DNA of 64,000 bases from Pleurotus ostreatus/Saccharomyces cerevisiae fusant (taxonomy: Eukaryota; Opisthokonta): contig JAMQCK010000054.1 in the NCBI GenBank assembly GCA_024196135.1, forward strand, positions 1 through 64,000. The letters run 5' to 3'. A model generated the notes under the pieces. It was not told the DNA's origin. It searched no databases and worked only from the letters and a program-made list of their open reading frames with translations. Shown piece after piece: positions 11,101-22,800 of this stretch (the first letter of the stretch is position 1; every line of letters begins with the position of its first letter). Both the position numbers and the translations under genes were made by a program.

Positions 11101-12380
11101 GGCGTGCGCGGGCTTGGGGAGCGGGTAAGGTGGTTCGGTGTCGGCGGCGGCGCACGGTCGTCGCGATGGTTCGAGTTGACCGATTTGGGCGTGAGAAAGC
11201 AACAGCCGCAAACCGAACGCGTGTTGCCACACGTGATCGCGTGCGGTTCAGTTTTCGGATCCTTCCGGCCTTTCCCCTCTTGTCTTCGACTTCCATGGCG
11301 CGGCGCTGGCTTCTTGAGCGACTCCGACGAATATGATACCTACATTCTTGGCAACGAATCTGTTCTCTTTATTGCACAAAGGAATTGACAAGGTTGGCTG
11401 AAGGGCAATCTCGAGCTCAATCCCGCGATGGACCTTCGACGCATACAGGAACAGCCGCTTTGGAGGCAGACAAGCTCCAGAGCTAGAAGCCATCTTCTCG
11501 CGTGAGATGAGATACGTCTTGTCGTGCACGATAAGCGGTCGCTGTTGCTCTTATCATCTGACTAAACCTAATCCTTCTCCGTCGTCCTCGCCGATCCCTC
11601 TCGACCACTCTGGCCATCTTACTGCTCTACACATACAGAGTGCACTAGATGAGGCATGATCCCAGTACGTCCTCGCTTTATTTTTGCTGAATCGGGCTGA
11701 ACTTTTGCGTGCAGTTATTGCTTATGGTCTTCCTGCTATCACGGCGTCTTCTATGCGGCTCCCTTCGCCGCCATGATAGCCACTGCTAATTGAATGCATG
11801 CGAGTGTTGTAAGACCATGAACAACCGTGGCGAAGCACGCGACAACTCTGCCGTCCTCGCCATCGTCGTCGTCGCGTACTTTTTGACCCCGTTATATTAT
11901 AGTCAACGATCGCATTCAATGATGGCGAGGACACGTATGTCTTTCTCTAGAGCGATGCGCTCGATGGTAAGCAGGCCTTCTCGCTCTTGGTAGTGATAGC
12001 CTCAGGTGCATTCGCGACCGGCGCGGTATCCAATATACAAGCGAGCAGTAAGGTTGCGTTAACGAAACAATCCGTTCCTTCACTAAAATTCCGCTCAGAC
12101 TGCTCGCGCGTCAGGCCCTTCTGTGACTCGATTGGAGGACGATGGCGCAGTCTGTTGACCTCATGAGCATCCATCCAGCTCGATCCTTCTCGACAACGCG
12201 CTCTGCTGGTTCGTCGATCTCGTCGCTCTCTTCCGATAGTCAACGTCGATCAATGCGGGCCGCGTTCCAGTGATGGACGAAGCCAACCCGCGCGCACACA
12301 TCAAACAGTTCTTCAAGGTGTGTACGGTCGTAGCCGCGTCGGGTTGAAGCAATTTAGCTCAGACAAGGAACCTGAGCGAT

Positions 12381-12448
12381 ATATCCACCGCAGGTTTGGC
12401 GACGTATCCACCGCGGTTTTGGCGACGTATCCACCGCGTTTTGGGAAC
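12381..12448. repeat. Three tandem copies of a ~22-23 bp unit
   Basis: The unit GTATCCACCGCGGTTTTGGC occurs three times with small changes. It may encode a repeated peptide in the plus frame (DVSTAVLAT), but stops follow shortly after. Confidence 0.75.
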
Positions 12449-12631
12449 GTATCAACTTGAACCGCGATTTTATCGACGCGCGAATGCTCTCCTAAAGTGA
12501 AATGATGACCGCTGGTTCTAGGTACGCGTCGACTTCCGAATCGACTTGCTGACTCTGACCACAAGAAGTACAGCCGACATCACCCGCGACGGACGCCGAG
12601 TATTGATAAAGCTCTCCAGCGCCGAGAGGCC

Positions 12632-12685
12632 CGCGCGCGGCGTATCGAACGTGAAGCTCGCGCGCGGCGTATCGAACGTAAATCT
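12632..12685. repeat. Two tandem copies of a 27-bp unit
   Basis: CGCGCGCGGCGTATCGAACG followed by seven variable bases, repeated at 12632-12658 and 12659-12685. In the plus frame it reads EARARRIER twice, like a piece of a basic coiled coil, but the frame meets stop codons within 20 codons. Confidence 0.8.
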
Positions 12686-14580
12686 CGCGCGCGTTGACGA
12701 AATGCGACGTAGAGACCGCGAGCAATGCTTATTTCGTCGATAGTTTGGAGCTCATGGCGATAACAAGATGCACAAAGCCGCCGCCACACGCCCTATCGAG
12801 ATTTTGTACGTCTCGTGCTTGGGGTACCCCCTTCCCTTGTCATGCTCATCCGCTCGGCAGAGTGCATTCCATCTCTGTTCGCCCGCGACGAGGATAGCTG
12901 GCTTCAGATGGCTGCCGTTTCTTGGTGGGACCGGCGACATCGGTCTTGCATGTAAGTCAACCTCAAGCATCCGTCTTTCCTCTTGTTGCTGAAAGGTCCT
13001 TGTGTGACGCAAGGACATCTGTTCTTTTCGAGAAGGCTCTCTGTTCCTCTACGAGCCTGCGCCCTTGCTCGAACGTTGTTCGATAGGAGGGCGCGCGGTG
13101 ATGTCGCGGATCAAAGTAAGCCTCCCTCTCCCCTGAAAATTGCAGGACGCGCCAATGGCGTATATACGCCCACGTGATTCGAAGGCCTGCGCATGAGGTG
13201 TACATCGCCGGTTTCTAACGCGTACGACCATGGCATTCTGACCACCATCCTAGGTCTGCGGCCGACTTGCCATGGATAACTACGGCATATCGCCACGAGG
13301 GTCTGACGCAGGAAGTTCTCGGTGAGCATCCTCCGCGAGCTTCGCTGATGATATCCTCGCGAGGCAGGAGCGACGTATTTCGAGTACGAGGGGTAGGCGA
13401 GCACCGAGCACGAGGGGTGATCACGAGAAATGGGTGATAAGTCGAGTACGAGGGATGGTGGAATACTGGGGTTCGAGCAAAGATAGAGGGATGCGCTGTA
13501 CAGGAACTGGAATGGGGAGCGGATACGCAAAAGGCGGAGAGACGAGGCGATAGCATGGGCGATACCAGGGACCCACGCAAGAACGAGGTGCCAGGATGCC
13601 GTGTCGGAGACGATGTCAGTCAAGGAAGAGAGGAGCGAGGGGGCACTGGCGATGTGCAGAGAAGCTGTGGCTCGATCATGACGGCCCAGCTCAGAGTGAA
13701 AAGCAAAGCCGCCCAGCACGGGCATTAAGGATCGGGCGCGTCTTGGTAGCACGTCCTATCGCACATCCTGTCTTGAGTTCCTCGCGCGTTCGACCTAAAT
13801 ATCGCGCGGCATTAGAAGAAGCCTTAGGTATGACCGTAGGGACGTGCGTCAACGTTGACCTTCACCGTGTAATGTCTTAGCAAGAAGACGTACCTGTGAC
13901 AAGCCAAAGCATGAGGGCGATGTGCTCGAGAGAGACGTCGGGGCTCAATGCGTTCAAAGTCACTACCGCGTCGGCCGGCAGACATGAGTGATCCCTCAGA
14001 ACGACCTTGACTCGCAGCGAGAATGACGACAGACCTCAGACTGCAAGCCACGGATTCGGGCGAGCGATTGAAGAGCAACGCAGAGGGTCCGATCAGCGGC
14101 AGAGTATTTGTCGTGTCCGGGATGAGGACGTAGAGCCGAGGTGTGATCGCGGGGGTAATCTCACGCCAGAGACCGCAGTGCCGACGTTTCTGTCAAGGAC
14201 GTACACATCTCAACAGTGCGACTTCTGCCATGGGCGGATTATGCACCGTGAGCAGAGATCCTTTGTCACGTACCAAGGATACGTCGTACTCTCTGCCGTA
14301 TTCTATGTTGCGTATATCGGCCAGGGCCCGTATAAGGCAGAAAGCGATAAACGATGACGAAGGTCCAGAACAAACCAAGATTGCGTCAGGTGACGCACGT
14401 GGCTCGCCACGCGCCGACCTTGCGTGAAGCTGGCCGTTCTTTGTTCTCTTCAACCATTGCGCTGAAGTCTCTCGCGTATCTCTCCCAAGGCAGCCCTCCC
14501 TTGAATATCGATTGACAGCCACGCGTGCAACGTGACTTCGACGACTCTTGCTTTCAATTTACTTAGGAACTAGCACCACG

Positions 14581-16526
14581 ATGGCTTTTAGGGTTCGGAG
14601 AGACTTGGACACTCTACGAGCTCTGCTGAAGGAGACCGACTCCTTGGTTGGGGTCGCGCCCTCTCATACAAGTCCTCGAGTCGAAGCAAACATTCGCCAG
14701 TGTATCCAGATTGTGCGCGACCGTGGATCCTTGCACACGGTTTTCGCCGGACAGCTCCCATCCCCAGGTTCATACGGGGACTTTGTCAGCCAATATCGTG
14801 TCAGGAACAGTCCAATTATCAACGTGTACGACGCTATATACTGCGTCATGTTCCTGGGAAAGCTATCCGACAAGCTCAAGCGGACCGAGCTATGCCAATT
14901 CGACGCCGACCTCTTCCTCTCCGCGCTCGTCTGGATCGAGTACCTCCTCCCGCTGCAAAGTACACCCTGGCTACGAGAGGCGTCACAAGATGTCCACGAC
15001 TGGGTTCTCTTTGACTTGACGCGCGCGTGCATGGCATTCTTGCAGGAGTTCCTGGTGCACACGAGCTCAGAAGTCCGCCTCCAGGTCCTCCACTCCAAAG
15101 ACGAACGCGCCACCGCAGTACTCGTCACCTTTTGGCTCTACTGGGCGCGCCTACGCGACGTTGACCGCACCATGAGCAGCGCGGTTGACAGCGAGGCCAT
15201 CTTCCTCAACCTGCTCCTCCTGGCCAGACACTACACCTCCGCGCGCATCGACACCGCCGCACGCGGCAAGGTCATCTTCGAGATCCTTCACGCGACACGT
15301 AACCGACCCCGCCGATTCTTCCGCCGCTACGGCAAGTACCTGCAGCTCATGATGGCCGACCCACGCATGCGCGACGACCAGGTGTCGATGGGCACCGTCC
15401 TGCGGGGGCTGCTCCAACTCAGCCATGCGCCCGCGCTCGCGGTCACTCACATGCCCACCAAGCTCATCCTGGCGCTGATCACCTGCGCGCGGTACTATCA
15501 TCGTCCTGGGACGACGTCGCAGACATGGGCGCTCTCGCTCGCGCTCCTGGCGGACGGCTGCACGTCGAGCCACAGATGCATGATCTTCGCTTTACAGCAC
15601 AATATCCTCATGTGTGCCGTCGACGCGCAAGCAGCGCCCAAAGGCACTGACTTGCAGCACGATGCGACGCGGCTGCTCGACGCGATGTCCAGCGTCGCCC
15701 AGGCGCGGTCTCCTCGCGCCATCCTGGCCTTCCATCGCGCGGAAGATTTCGCTCGGTCCGCTGGCGTAAACTACGACATAGCCTGCAAGGACCAGCGACT
15801 GAAGACCATCCTGCGACTCTTCAGATACGAATACGGCGTCCTGCAGGAGCTCGGTGCCGTAAGAGAACTTGCTACGAGGTGCTGTAATGTGGAGGTACGT
15901 TCTGTAGTATGCGCTCGCCAAGAGTTCGTGCGCTCATTTGACACCGGCAGTGCGCATCCGCTGAAAGAGACGCGCCCGTCGCGCTGCGAGCCTGCGCCTG
16001 TGGGGAGACCTTGTACTGCTCAAGAACCTGCCAAGGCGCGCACTGGACTACCGGTGAGCACCGCGAGCACTGCCCGGCTCGTCACCCCGAGAAGCACGGT
16101 GAGCCTCGTCCATTTTAGTCCCAGCGTCATACTCAATCATGATGTCTGTCCGACATAACGCAAATCCCGCTCACCGCAGGCCACCTCACCACGAAGCTCG
16201 TCTGCCGCATGGTCGCCGAGGCGAAATATAACTTGCGCCTCGCCTACGCCTCACTTCCTTATCCGGCGTCGCGCCCTTCACTATACCTCGCTTTGAAGCT
16301 GCACGAGCGCGGGCCCGCGACGTGCACCGTTGGGCGGGGAGTCGACGATGAAGCCGCGGCCATCGTCGACGTGAACTTCGCGACGGATAGTACCGATGCA
16401 GAGCGAACGCGGCGTATCTGGTTCATCGCGGAGGAGGACACCCGACGCGCCAACATGCCGTTCAGGATGCTCACGGATGTGATCATGGGTGAGCTAGAGA
16501 GAAACTCTGGGGCGGGCGAGAGCTGA
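14581..16526 (+). CDS. MYND-finger protein with family C-terminal module (copy 2)
   Basis: Exons 14581-15894, 15951-16098 and 16180-16526 give 602 residues. The start follows the pattern of copy 4, an ATG shortly before a DLDTLRALLKE helix. Helical N-terminal region 1-438, with FDADLFLSALVWIEYLLP and NRPRRFFRRYGKYLQL as landmarks. The finger is split by intron 1: CCNVE joins CASAE, then ACACG, YCSRTC, HW and HREHC. The C-terminal module has AAAIVDVNFA and RRIWFIAEEDTRRANMPFR. The stop at 16524-16526 lies just after the position where the other copies splice to a last exon with the RERLFGR motif. I could not find that exon here, so the C-terminus looks shortened. Function unknown. Confidence 0.85.
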
Positions 16527-16766
16527 CAGAAGCAGATTTCTAGGCAGTGGCTGCGAGAAGGATCATTGCGGCGGGAGGACTGACAAGAGGAGCTAGGACA
16601 GAAACGATGGATTCCAACCCGCTGCATTTCCGTTAGGTCCAGTTCAATGATGTAATTTCATGACGATTGAGGACGCGCAGTGAGAGATAGACAACCCTCA
16701 TCCTAAGCGAACCATTCCGACCCCAAACTGATTGAGATTTGCTTCACATCGGACGCCCGCCGCACC

Positions 16767-17246
16767 TCAATTAATTTTGCAAGATTCATCTGCATCGCGT
16801 CCGAAAAGACGCACCCTCTTGCTCAGGAACGGCAGCCGCGTCGGTAGCTCGTTGCTTTGTCCGCCCATGACCCCCGTATCTATACTCGTAAACCTTCGAT
16901 TGACAATGCAGTCTCTCGCTCACTCACCGGCGAATCCCTCCGTGATCAGTCGAAATGGCACCCTCACATGTCCCGCGTACTCTTCGCGCACGAACTTGAT
17001 GCGTCGCACCCGGTCTTTGCCATTATCGTCGAAGCCAACGTCGACGAGCGTCGCCGGAGGATATTCCAGAAGCTCCTCATTCACCTGAAAGACCTTCATT
17101 TCTGAAACCCCTGGAGCGCGCCTGCGCAAGTCCAAAATGATGTGCGAAGAGACGTGTGACGACGATGGGTCCGAGCGGCAGGAAATTTGGGCGTACGGAG
17201 TCAGTAGATTGGGGGGCGGCCACCCCTTCGCTAGCCGGGGGTCCAT
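16767..17246 (-). pseudogene. C-terminal fragment of a further MYND family member (no finger, no N-terminus)
   Basis: On the minus strand the frame from about 17160 down reads LVDVGFDDNG, DRVRRIKFVREEYAGHVRVP and FRLITEGFAG. It then has a GTGAGT donor just after codon FAG, exactly where the intact copies splice. After a TATAG acceptor the next exon reads PFLSKRVRLFGRDADES and stops at 16767. So the last two exons of a paralogue survive with correct intron placement, while the finger and helical region are missing. An ATG at 17246 opens the frame, so a small protein could still be made. I treat it as a relic of the duplications that built this cluster. Confidence 0.75.
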
Positions 17247-17425
17247 GGGGAGCTGTGAAGCTTGACGAAGTTATATGGACCACATTTCGTGACCCTGAGA
17301 AAGACTTCTTCGTACGACGATGCCATGCATTTCTATTATTCGACGTCACGCGCGATAGAGACATACGGCGATAGAGATAACCTCGAAGAAGAACACCGCA
17401 AATGACTTTCCCAGACGCCTCGCAT

Positions 17426-19512
17426 TCATACCGATTCCTCCGTAGTCCATTCGCCCTCGCTTGTGTATACAGAGGTGGCGTAATCGTGATATTCGAGTGG
17501 TTCGCATACTCCCTGACGCCCAAATAAGCGCTCTCTCTTCGTGAGGTCTGAAAGACACGGGGGCGAATCGGCGCCTTCGGGATCTGGATTGGAAACGTTG
17601 AGTTAATTGAGAAAAGATAGTGCGAATGGGCAGTGACTGACAAATGAAAGCCTGGGTCAGGAGCCGGAAAGGCATCCGTATACGCCCCGCCAATCCCCCG
17701 AGGAAGAATTCTAGCCGGCGCTCGCGCATCTCTCCACCCTGATCGAAAGAGAAATCCACGATGATAGGCTGCGGTGTAGAGATGCACTCCTCAGGAATTT
17801 CGTGGTCCTCGCGGACGTGGATTTGCAGATGCTTCTCCGGCTGATCGCGCCATTCCAACGTGACGTAGAGAGGGAGCTTGAGCACGGCAGGGTTGGCTAT
17901 CGCTGCCTTGCAATACCCTTCGACGACGTATTTCGCGCGCCAAACCATCTGAATTACGCACGCCGCCGAGAGCGTGCCTATGTGACAAGCCGTCAATCTC
18001 ATGTGCTGCGTCGAAAGCCCAAGATGAACGTACCGTGCTCATTGAACTCGTCGTCGTAGCTAGGACATTCGTGCTTATGCATGCCATCATACCAGTGCGC
18101 GCGCTGACACTCTCGAGAGCAATAGAGTGCTTCGCCACATACGCAGGCCCTAAGAGGAGCATCCTCATCGCTGTTAGGACACTGAATCAAGGCTCGTCGT
18201 CAGTCTTCTCTTGTTTTGGCAGTATGGTTAGCCTTACCTCTGCATTACTGCAAATCGCCATTGAGTCCCATAGCTCAGCGGACCCATGTAAGAAGTCAGC
18301 CTGGCGCTTGAAGGCGTCTATAACCGCCTGCACTTCTTCAGGATACTTCTCCGAGGGTCGGTTGGCCTCGAAGGCGAGCAGCGCAGTTTGAAACGCTCGA
18401 ACGATGCCGGGCTTCTTGGAAATTTCTTGCAGGGCCGAGTACAGCGCGGGCGGGATAGCCACATCCTTCACCGTACGAGTGACGTGAAACAGACAAGAGA
18501 AGAAGTCGTGCTCTATCGCGTGGCGGAGTGTGCGAGTACTGCGTGAAACAAGCTCTGGCAGACAGCACCAGACGAGTGTGTCCACGCCATAGCGAGCCGG
18601 AAAGTGAGGGGGATATATCACGTCAATCAGTGCAGAGACGAGACCAGTGGGCATGCGCCATGGCGAGCCAAAGTCTGGTACATGGCAGTGGCGGAACAAG
18701 GCGAACAACAGGTTGCCAAAGTAGGCCCGCTCGTCCATGGTGACGGGACGCGCGAGCGAGTACCGTATGCAGCTTGCGTAAACCCGAAAGTAGCGGCGAG
18801 GTCGACGCCGGACGACGCGGGTGATCTCAGCGACGAGGTGCTCGCGCAGGAGCTCATCGTCCACTTTGACGCAGAAGTCCGGCAGCAGCGCGCGGGATAT
18901 GAGAGCGATGCGCTGCGCGGACTCGTCCTGCATCGCGCCCTCGCGCTCGAGCGTTTGCGGCAGATGCATCCATACCTGAACGAGGATCGCAGTGAAGCGC
19001 TCCTCGCCAGACAGAAGCACGTCGCAGATTCGATCCTTGGGAAGGTTCTGAATGAATGATTCGAGGAATGACAGGCATGTACGAGTGAAGGACAGGATAT
19101 GCCAGGCCTGGCGGGCAGGTGGAAGATCCTGAAGAGCTGCCTCTCGTCCGACCGGCAAAAGGTAGTCCACCCAGGCGAAGACCGACAGCAAGAAGTCCGC
19201 GTCAAAAGGGAACAAGCCGGGGTGGCCCAATGACTTGGCTAGTCTGCATAGGCTTGTTAGGCAGGATATAGCAGTGCGTAGAGAGACGAGACGCTTCTCG
19301 CCAGCGCCAGAACGTCCGAAAGTGGCGTATGGCTGGTCTAACGGAGGTTCCGCCGCGAAAAGCTTCTGCAGAGGGCGACGCTCGCTGAGAGTCCGGACAA
19401 TTTTAGAGATGTGCGAATCCACCGAAGTTGATGCATCTGCGCCGAGAGCTTCTTCAGTGGCTAGGATGAGGTCGGCGAGCCTGTCGAGCTCTTGGATTGT
19501 AGAGGCAGCCAT
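17426..19512 (-). CDS. MYND-finger protein with family C-terminal module (copy 4)
   Basis: Exons 19512-18238, 18181-18034, 17977-17642 and 17583-17426 give 638 residues. Exon 2 is 148 bp, as in copy 2. N-terminal helical region with FDADFLLSVFAWVDYLLP and RRPRRYFRVYASCIRYSL. Finger across intron 1: CSNAE joins CPNSDED, then ACVCG, YCSREC, HW and HKHEC. C-terminal module: IIVDFSFDQGG, RERRLEFFLGGLAGRIRMP, FRLLTQAF. Intron 3 uses a GTCAGT donor, and the last exon carries LSDLTKRERLFGRQ, matching copies 5 and 6. Reading through that donor instead gives a longer basic tail (to about 17346), which the paralogues do not support. Divergent from the downstream Ser-rich gene's 3' end. Function unknown. 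Confidence 0.85.
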
Positions 19513-19810
19513 GGCGGGTGTGGAAGCAGGAGGTAAAATGTTCCCTGAACGCCACGCGAATGACTAGCACGAGGCGCGACACGTGGATGTACGCGCGCGC
19601 GCGCGTCTGTCTCGCTGTCTGTCTCCTGCAGATGACCCGTACAGTAGTCCGCTTTGTCTCGGATAAGTACTAGTGTCGGGGCGCGCTCGCTACAGGTCAT
19701 AGCCCTCAGCACAGTATAAGTTCATCCGTGCATTGATATAGAAGGACTATGGTACACAAAAACAGCGGGGAACGGTCACTACAGAACAATGAACCTCTCA
19801 CAACTCGGAC
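19513..19810. other. Short intergenic region with a GCGC/TGTC simple repeat
   Basis: About 300 bases between the 5' end of the MYND gene and the 3' end of the Ser/Pro-rich gene. A (GC)n run is followed by GTCTGTCTC units at about 19590-19625. Nothing else seen. Confidence 0.6.
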
Positions 19811-22800
19811 TCATCTTCTCTCCCCATCAAAGAAAGCTACCAGCTGGTTAATCGGGACCTTCGCAATCGGGCGCGGCATCGCCACCTTGCTCGCGCCCTC
19901 GCGCTCCTGTCGCCGCAAGACGTACGGGTCGACGAACTGACTGGTTCTCGTCGAGCGGTCCGCAGTCGGCGTCGTTGGTGTAGAGCTCACCGGCGTCGTC
20001 GGAGTAGAGCTCATCGGCGTCGTCGCCGTCGAGCTCGAGGAGGTACCGAATACCCTGCCCCGCTCGATCGAGCGCGAGCGCGAAGGCGCCCTCGGTGCTG
20101 AGTACATCGAACGCGCGCGAGAGAGCGGGGGCTCGGTGGCAGTGGCATCGTCCGTGCGAGTTGTCCGATTGCTGCCGAATACCCAGTCCGCGCGCGCGCC
20201 AGCATCCTCGTCGACGCCGGGAGTGGGGTCCTCCATTTCGCGCTCGGAATGGGGTGGACTGCGGGGGTCACTTTCGTCTGGCGCGCTTGAGAACACAGCC
20301 GTCTCGATCGCTAATCGGGAGCCTGTCGACGAGTACTGCGAGCGCGATGCACGCGCCGCCGGAGTCGGTGACTGCATGGGGGTCACGTATTGCTCCTCGT
20401 CGTCTTCGTCGTCTTCCTCCTCATGCCGTTCCTCTGCGCGCCTCCCTGTGATCGGCTCGCCCAACGCAACTGTGTAGCGCTTGAGCGGAGACAGTATCGG
20501 GCTGGACCGTGCAAAAGGCGCCCGTGGCGGAGTGTAGGGGTTGTAGGCAGTGCGCGTATTGCTAGACGGCGGAGCGCTATTGCGCTGGGCTCGCGAGTCG
20601 ACTGACGGTGTTCGCGTACTGCTCGCCGCGCTCCGCGCCCCGTCCGTGGACGAGTTGACAGCCTCGTCATGGCAGGTCCCAGCGTCGTCCCTTGCGCCGT
20701 ACGATGGAGACGACGAGCTCGGGTCATTCCCGCGCGGATCCGTCGACCTCGATACTGAACTTGCGTACGACGGCGATGGCAGCCCAGACACCGACGTCAA
20801 CGCGGAGTCGGACAATGACGTCGGAGGCAAGCCAGTCAATGACGGCGTAGACTTGAGCGCAGCCGCAGATAACGGCCGCGCCCTCGTTCGCGTTGAAGTA
20901 GACGAGTCCGACGCCCCGGCGGCTTCTGATGTTCGGGTCGACAGCGACGGGTCCCGAGGCGGTGAAGTCAAGGAGCCTGTACATAGGTTAGAACCCAATC
21001 CTCCCGACGCGACGTGACAAGGCTCACCTCTAGAAGAGCGATCGCTCGCGTCATCAGCATAGTCCCCCGTAGGGTACGGCAACCGCGTCCCACCGCCAAA
21101 CGTCTGTCGCGTACCACTAGAGCCCGCCCGACCAGCGCTCCAAGTACCCCCGACGGATCGCGTACCATTGCTACCACTCCCCGAGCTCCAGGTGCTGGCG
21201 ACCGAGCGCATGGGCGGACTGGTCGATTCGCGCGCAGTCACTGAGGGCGCGCGACGCACGGGAGTCAGAGTGGAGGACCTCCCGAGCGCGAGAGAAGGGG
21301 AGAAGGGGGCATTGGGTGAAGGCGTTGGCTCATCTCGCTCGATTGGATCCGTAGATGTTTCCAAGGCCGTCGAGAAGGATATCAAAGTTGACGAGGGTGA
21401 TGGAGGCGACGTAGTCGTGGCTGTGGTCGATGGCAATGCGTCCGTGGAGGGAGGCGGCGAGGATGAGTTGGTCGGCGGCACCGACGCCACCTCTACCGGG
21501 TTCACTCCTTCTGACACAGAAGCAACCGCCTGAGCTGTCGGAGAAGCCGAAGCCCCGGCCTCAGCCACGCCGTCTGACCTTGACGCGGAAGTGTCAACAC
21601 TGGGCGGGGATGTCTTCCTTGCAGGCACCGCTTCACGCGCTTCTTGGAAAGTCGCTATGCGACTTCTAAAGGTGTCGTCCGTGGCTTCTAAGACCTTCGC
21701 TGTCGCGTGTCGATCCGCGGTAGGAAGGCTCCTCGGTCGCCATGAACGTCCGGTATAAAGCCCCGCTTCCTCAGGTGGATATGAGTTCCTCTTCCCCTCC
21801 ATCGACGCTCGCTCCGCGCTAGCGAACACCGCCGTCGACCTCGTCGAGGAGTCATTGAGCGGCGATGCCAACCGCGCCATCTCCCTCCGCACGTCTTGCA
21901 CATCCCGGCGAAGGTCCTGCACATCGCGCGACACGCTTTGTACATCCCTCCGCACATCATGCACATCCCCGCGCACGCTCTGCACGTCCCGCGTCGTGTT
22001 CTGGACGTCTCCGCGAGCGCTGCAAACGTCCCGCGACACGTTCTGTACATCCCCGCGCACTTCGCTGACCTGCCGCTCTAGCTCCCCGCGCACGACGTCC
22101 TGCGAGAGATGCTCCATCTCCCGCACGAGATCCTCGACCCTGCGCTCGAGATTCACCGCCGCCCTCGACACGCCCTCCACCTCGCGGCTCAGACCCGAAG
22201 ACGTGCGGCGGAGCCCGTTCACGTCCTCGCGAACATCTTCGACGTCCTGCGACGTTTTCGCGACCTCGCTGCGGATGTCTTGAAGCTCGCGCCTAACCTC
22301 CTGCATGTCGCGCTGGATTTCCGCAACGGCCTGCGCGTCTTGGTCACGAGGGGGCTCACTCGCGCCAGGCGCGTCCTCCATCGCCTTCTTCACCTCCTCC
22401 CGCACCATCTCGCGCGCGACCACTGCCATGTCACGCCCCAGATCACCGACGCGCGTCTGCAGCTCTCCCAGTTCGGCGCGTATGGAGGAGAGTTCAGATT
22501 CCGTAGTCTTGTCGTCGAGCTTGCCGGTCGAGGGACTGAAGGCTTCGGGGTCTACGCTTTTGTCGTTGCGAGGCATCGCGAGGTTCGCGCTGGACTTGAT
22601 CTCCGAGTCTGGCGAAGACTTCGACTCCTTGTTCGTCAGCTCGTCGGATGTGTTCTTGGCCTGCTCGGACTCCTTGAGCTCCGCGACTTTGTCCCGTACA
22701 AGGCGCCGCTCCACGGAGCCCATCCGCTCCTCGAGCGCGTGTACGTGCTTGACAGTCCAGCTGAGGATGCGTCAGAATGCGACATAAAGCTCAGAAGATG

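Larger units (their letters stand above)
11101..14580. other. Long stretch without a supportable gene, containing short coding-like relics
   Basis: No frame here could be extended into a gene. Coding-like scraps exist, such as about 12770-12955 plus (open across PYRDFVRLVLGVPPSLV and FARDEDSWLQMAAVSWWDRR), about 11940-12120 plus (KQAFSLLVVIASGAF), and a 213-codon open frame at 13752-13111 minus with hydrophobic runs. They are interrupted by stops or lack consistent splice sites, and I do not recognise them. The region 13370-13450 is an imperfect GAGTACGAGGGGT repeat. Probably degenerated genes or element remains. Confidence 0.5.

Noticed and set aside
13111..13752. 213-codon minus-strand frame with hydrophobic segments, possible membrane protein
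   Set aside because: No recognisable family, part of it lies on an imperfect GAGTACGAGGG repeat, and no splice-consistent continuation. Left as part of the degenerate block.
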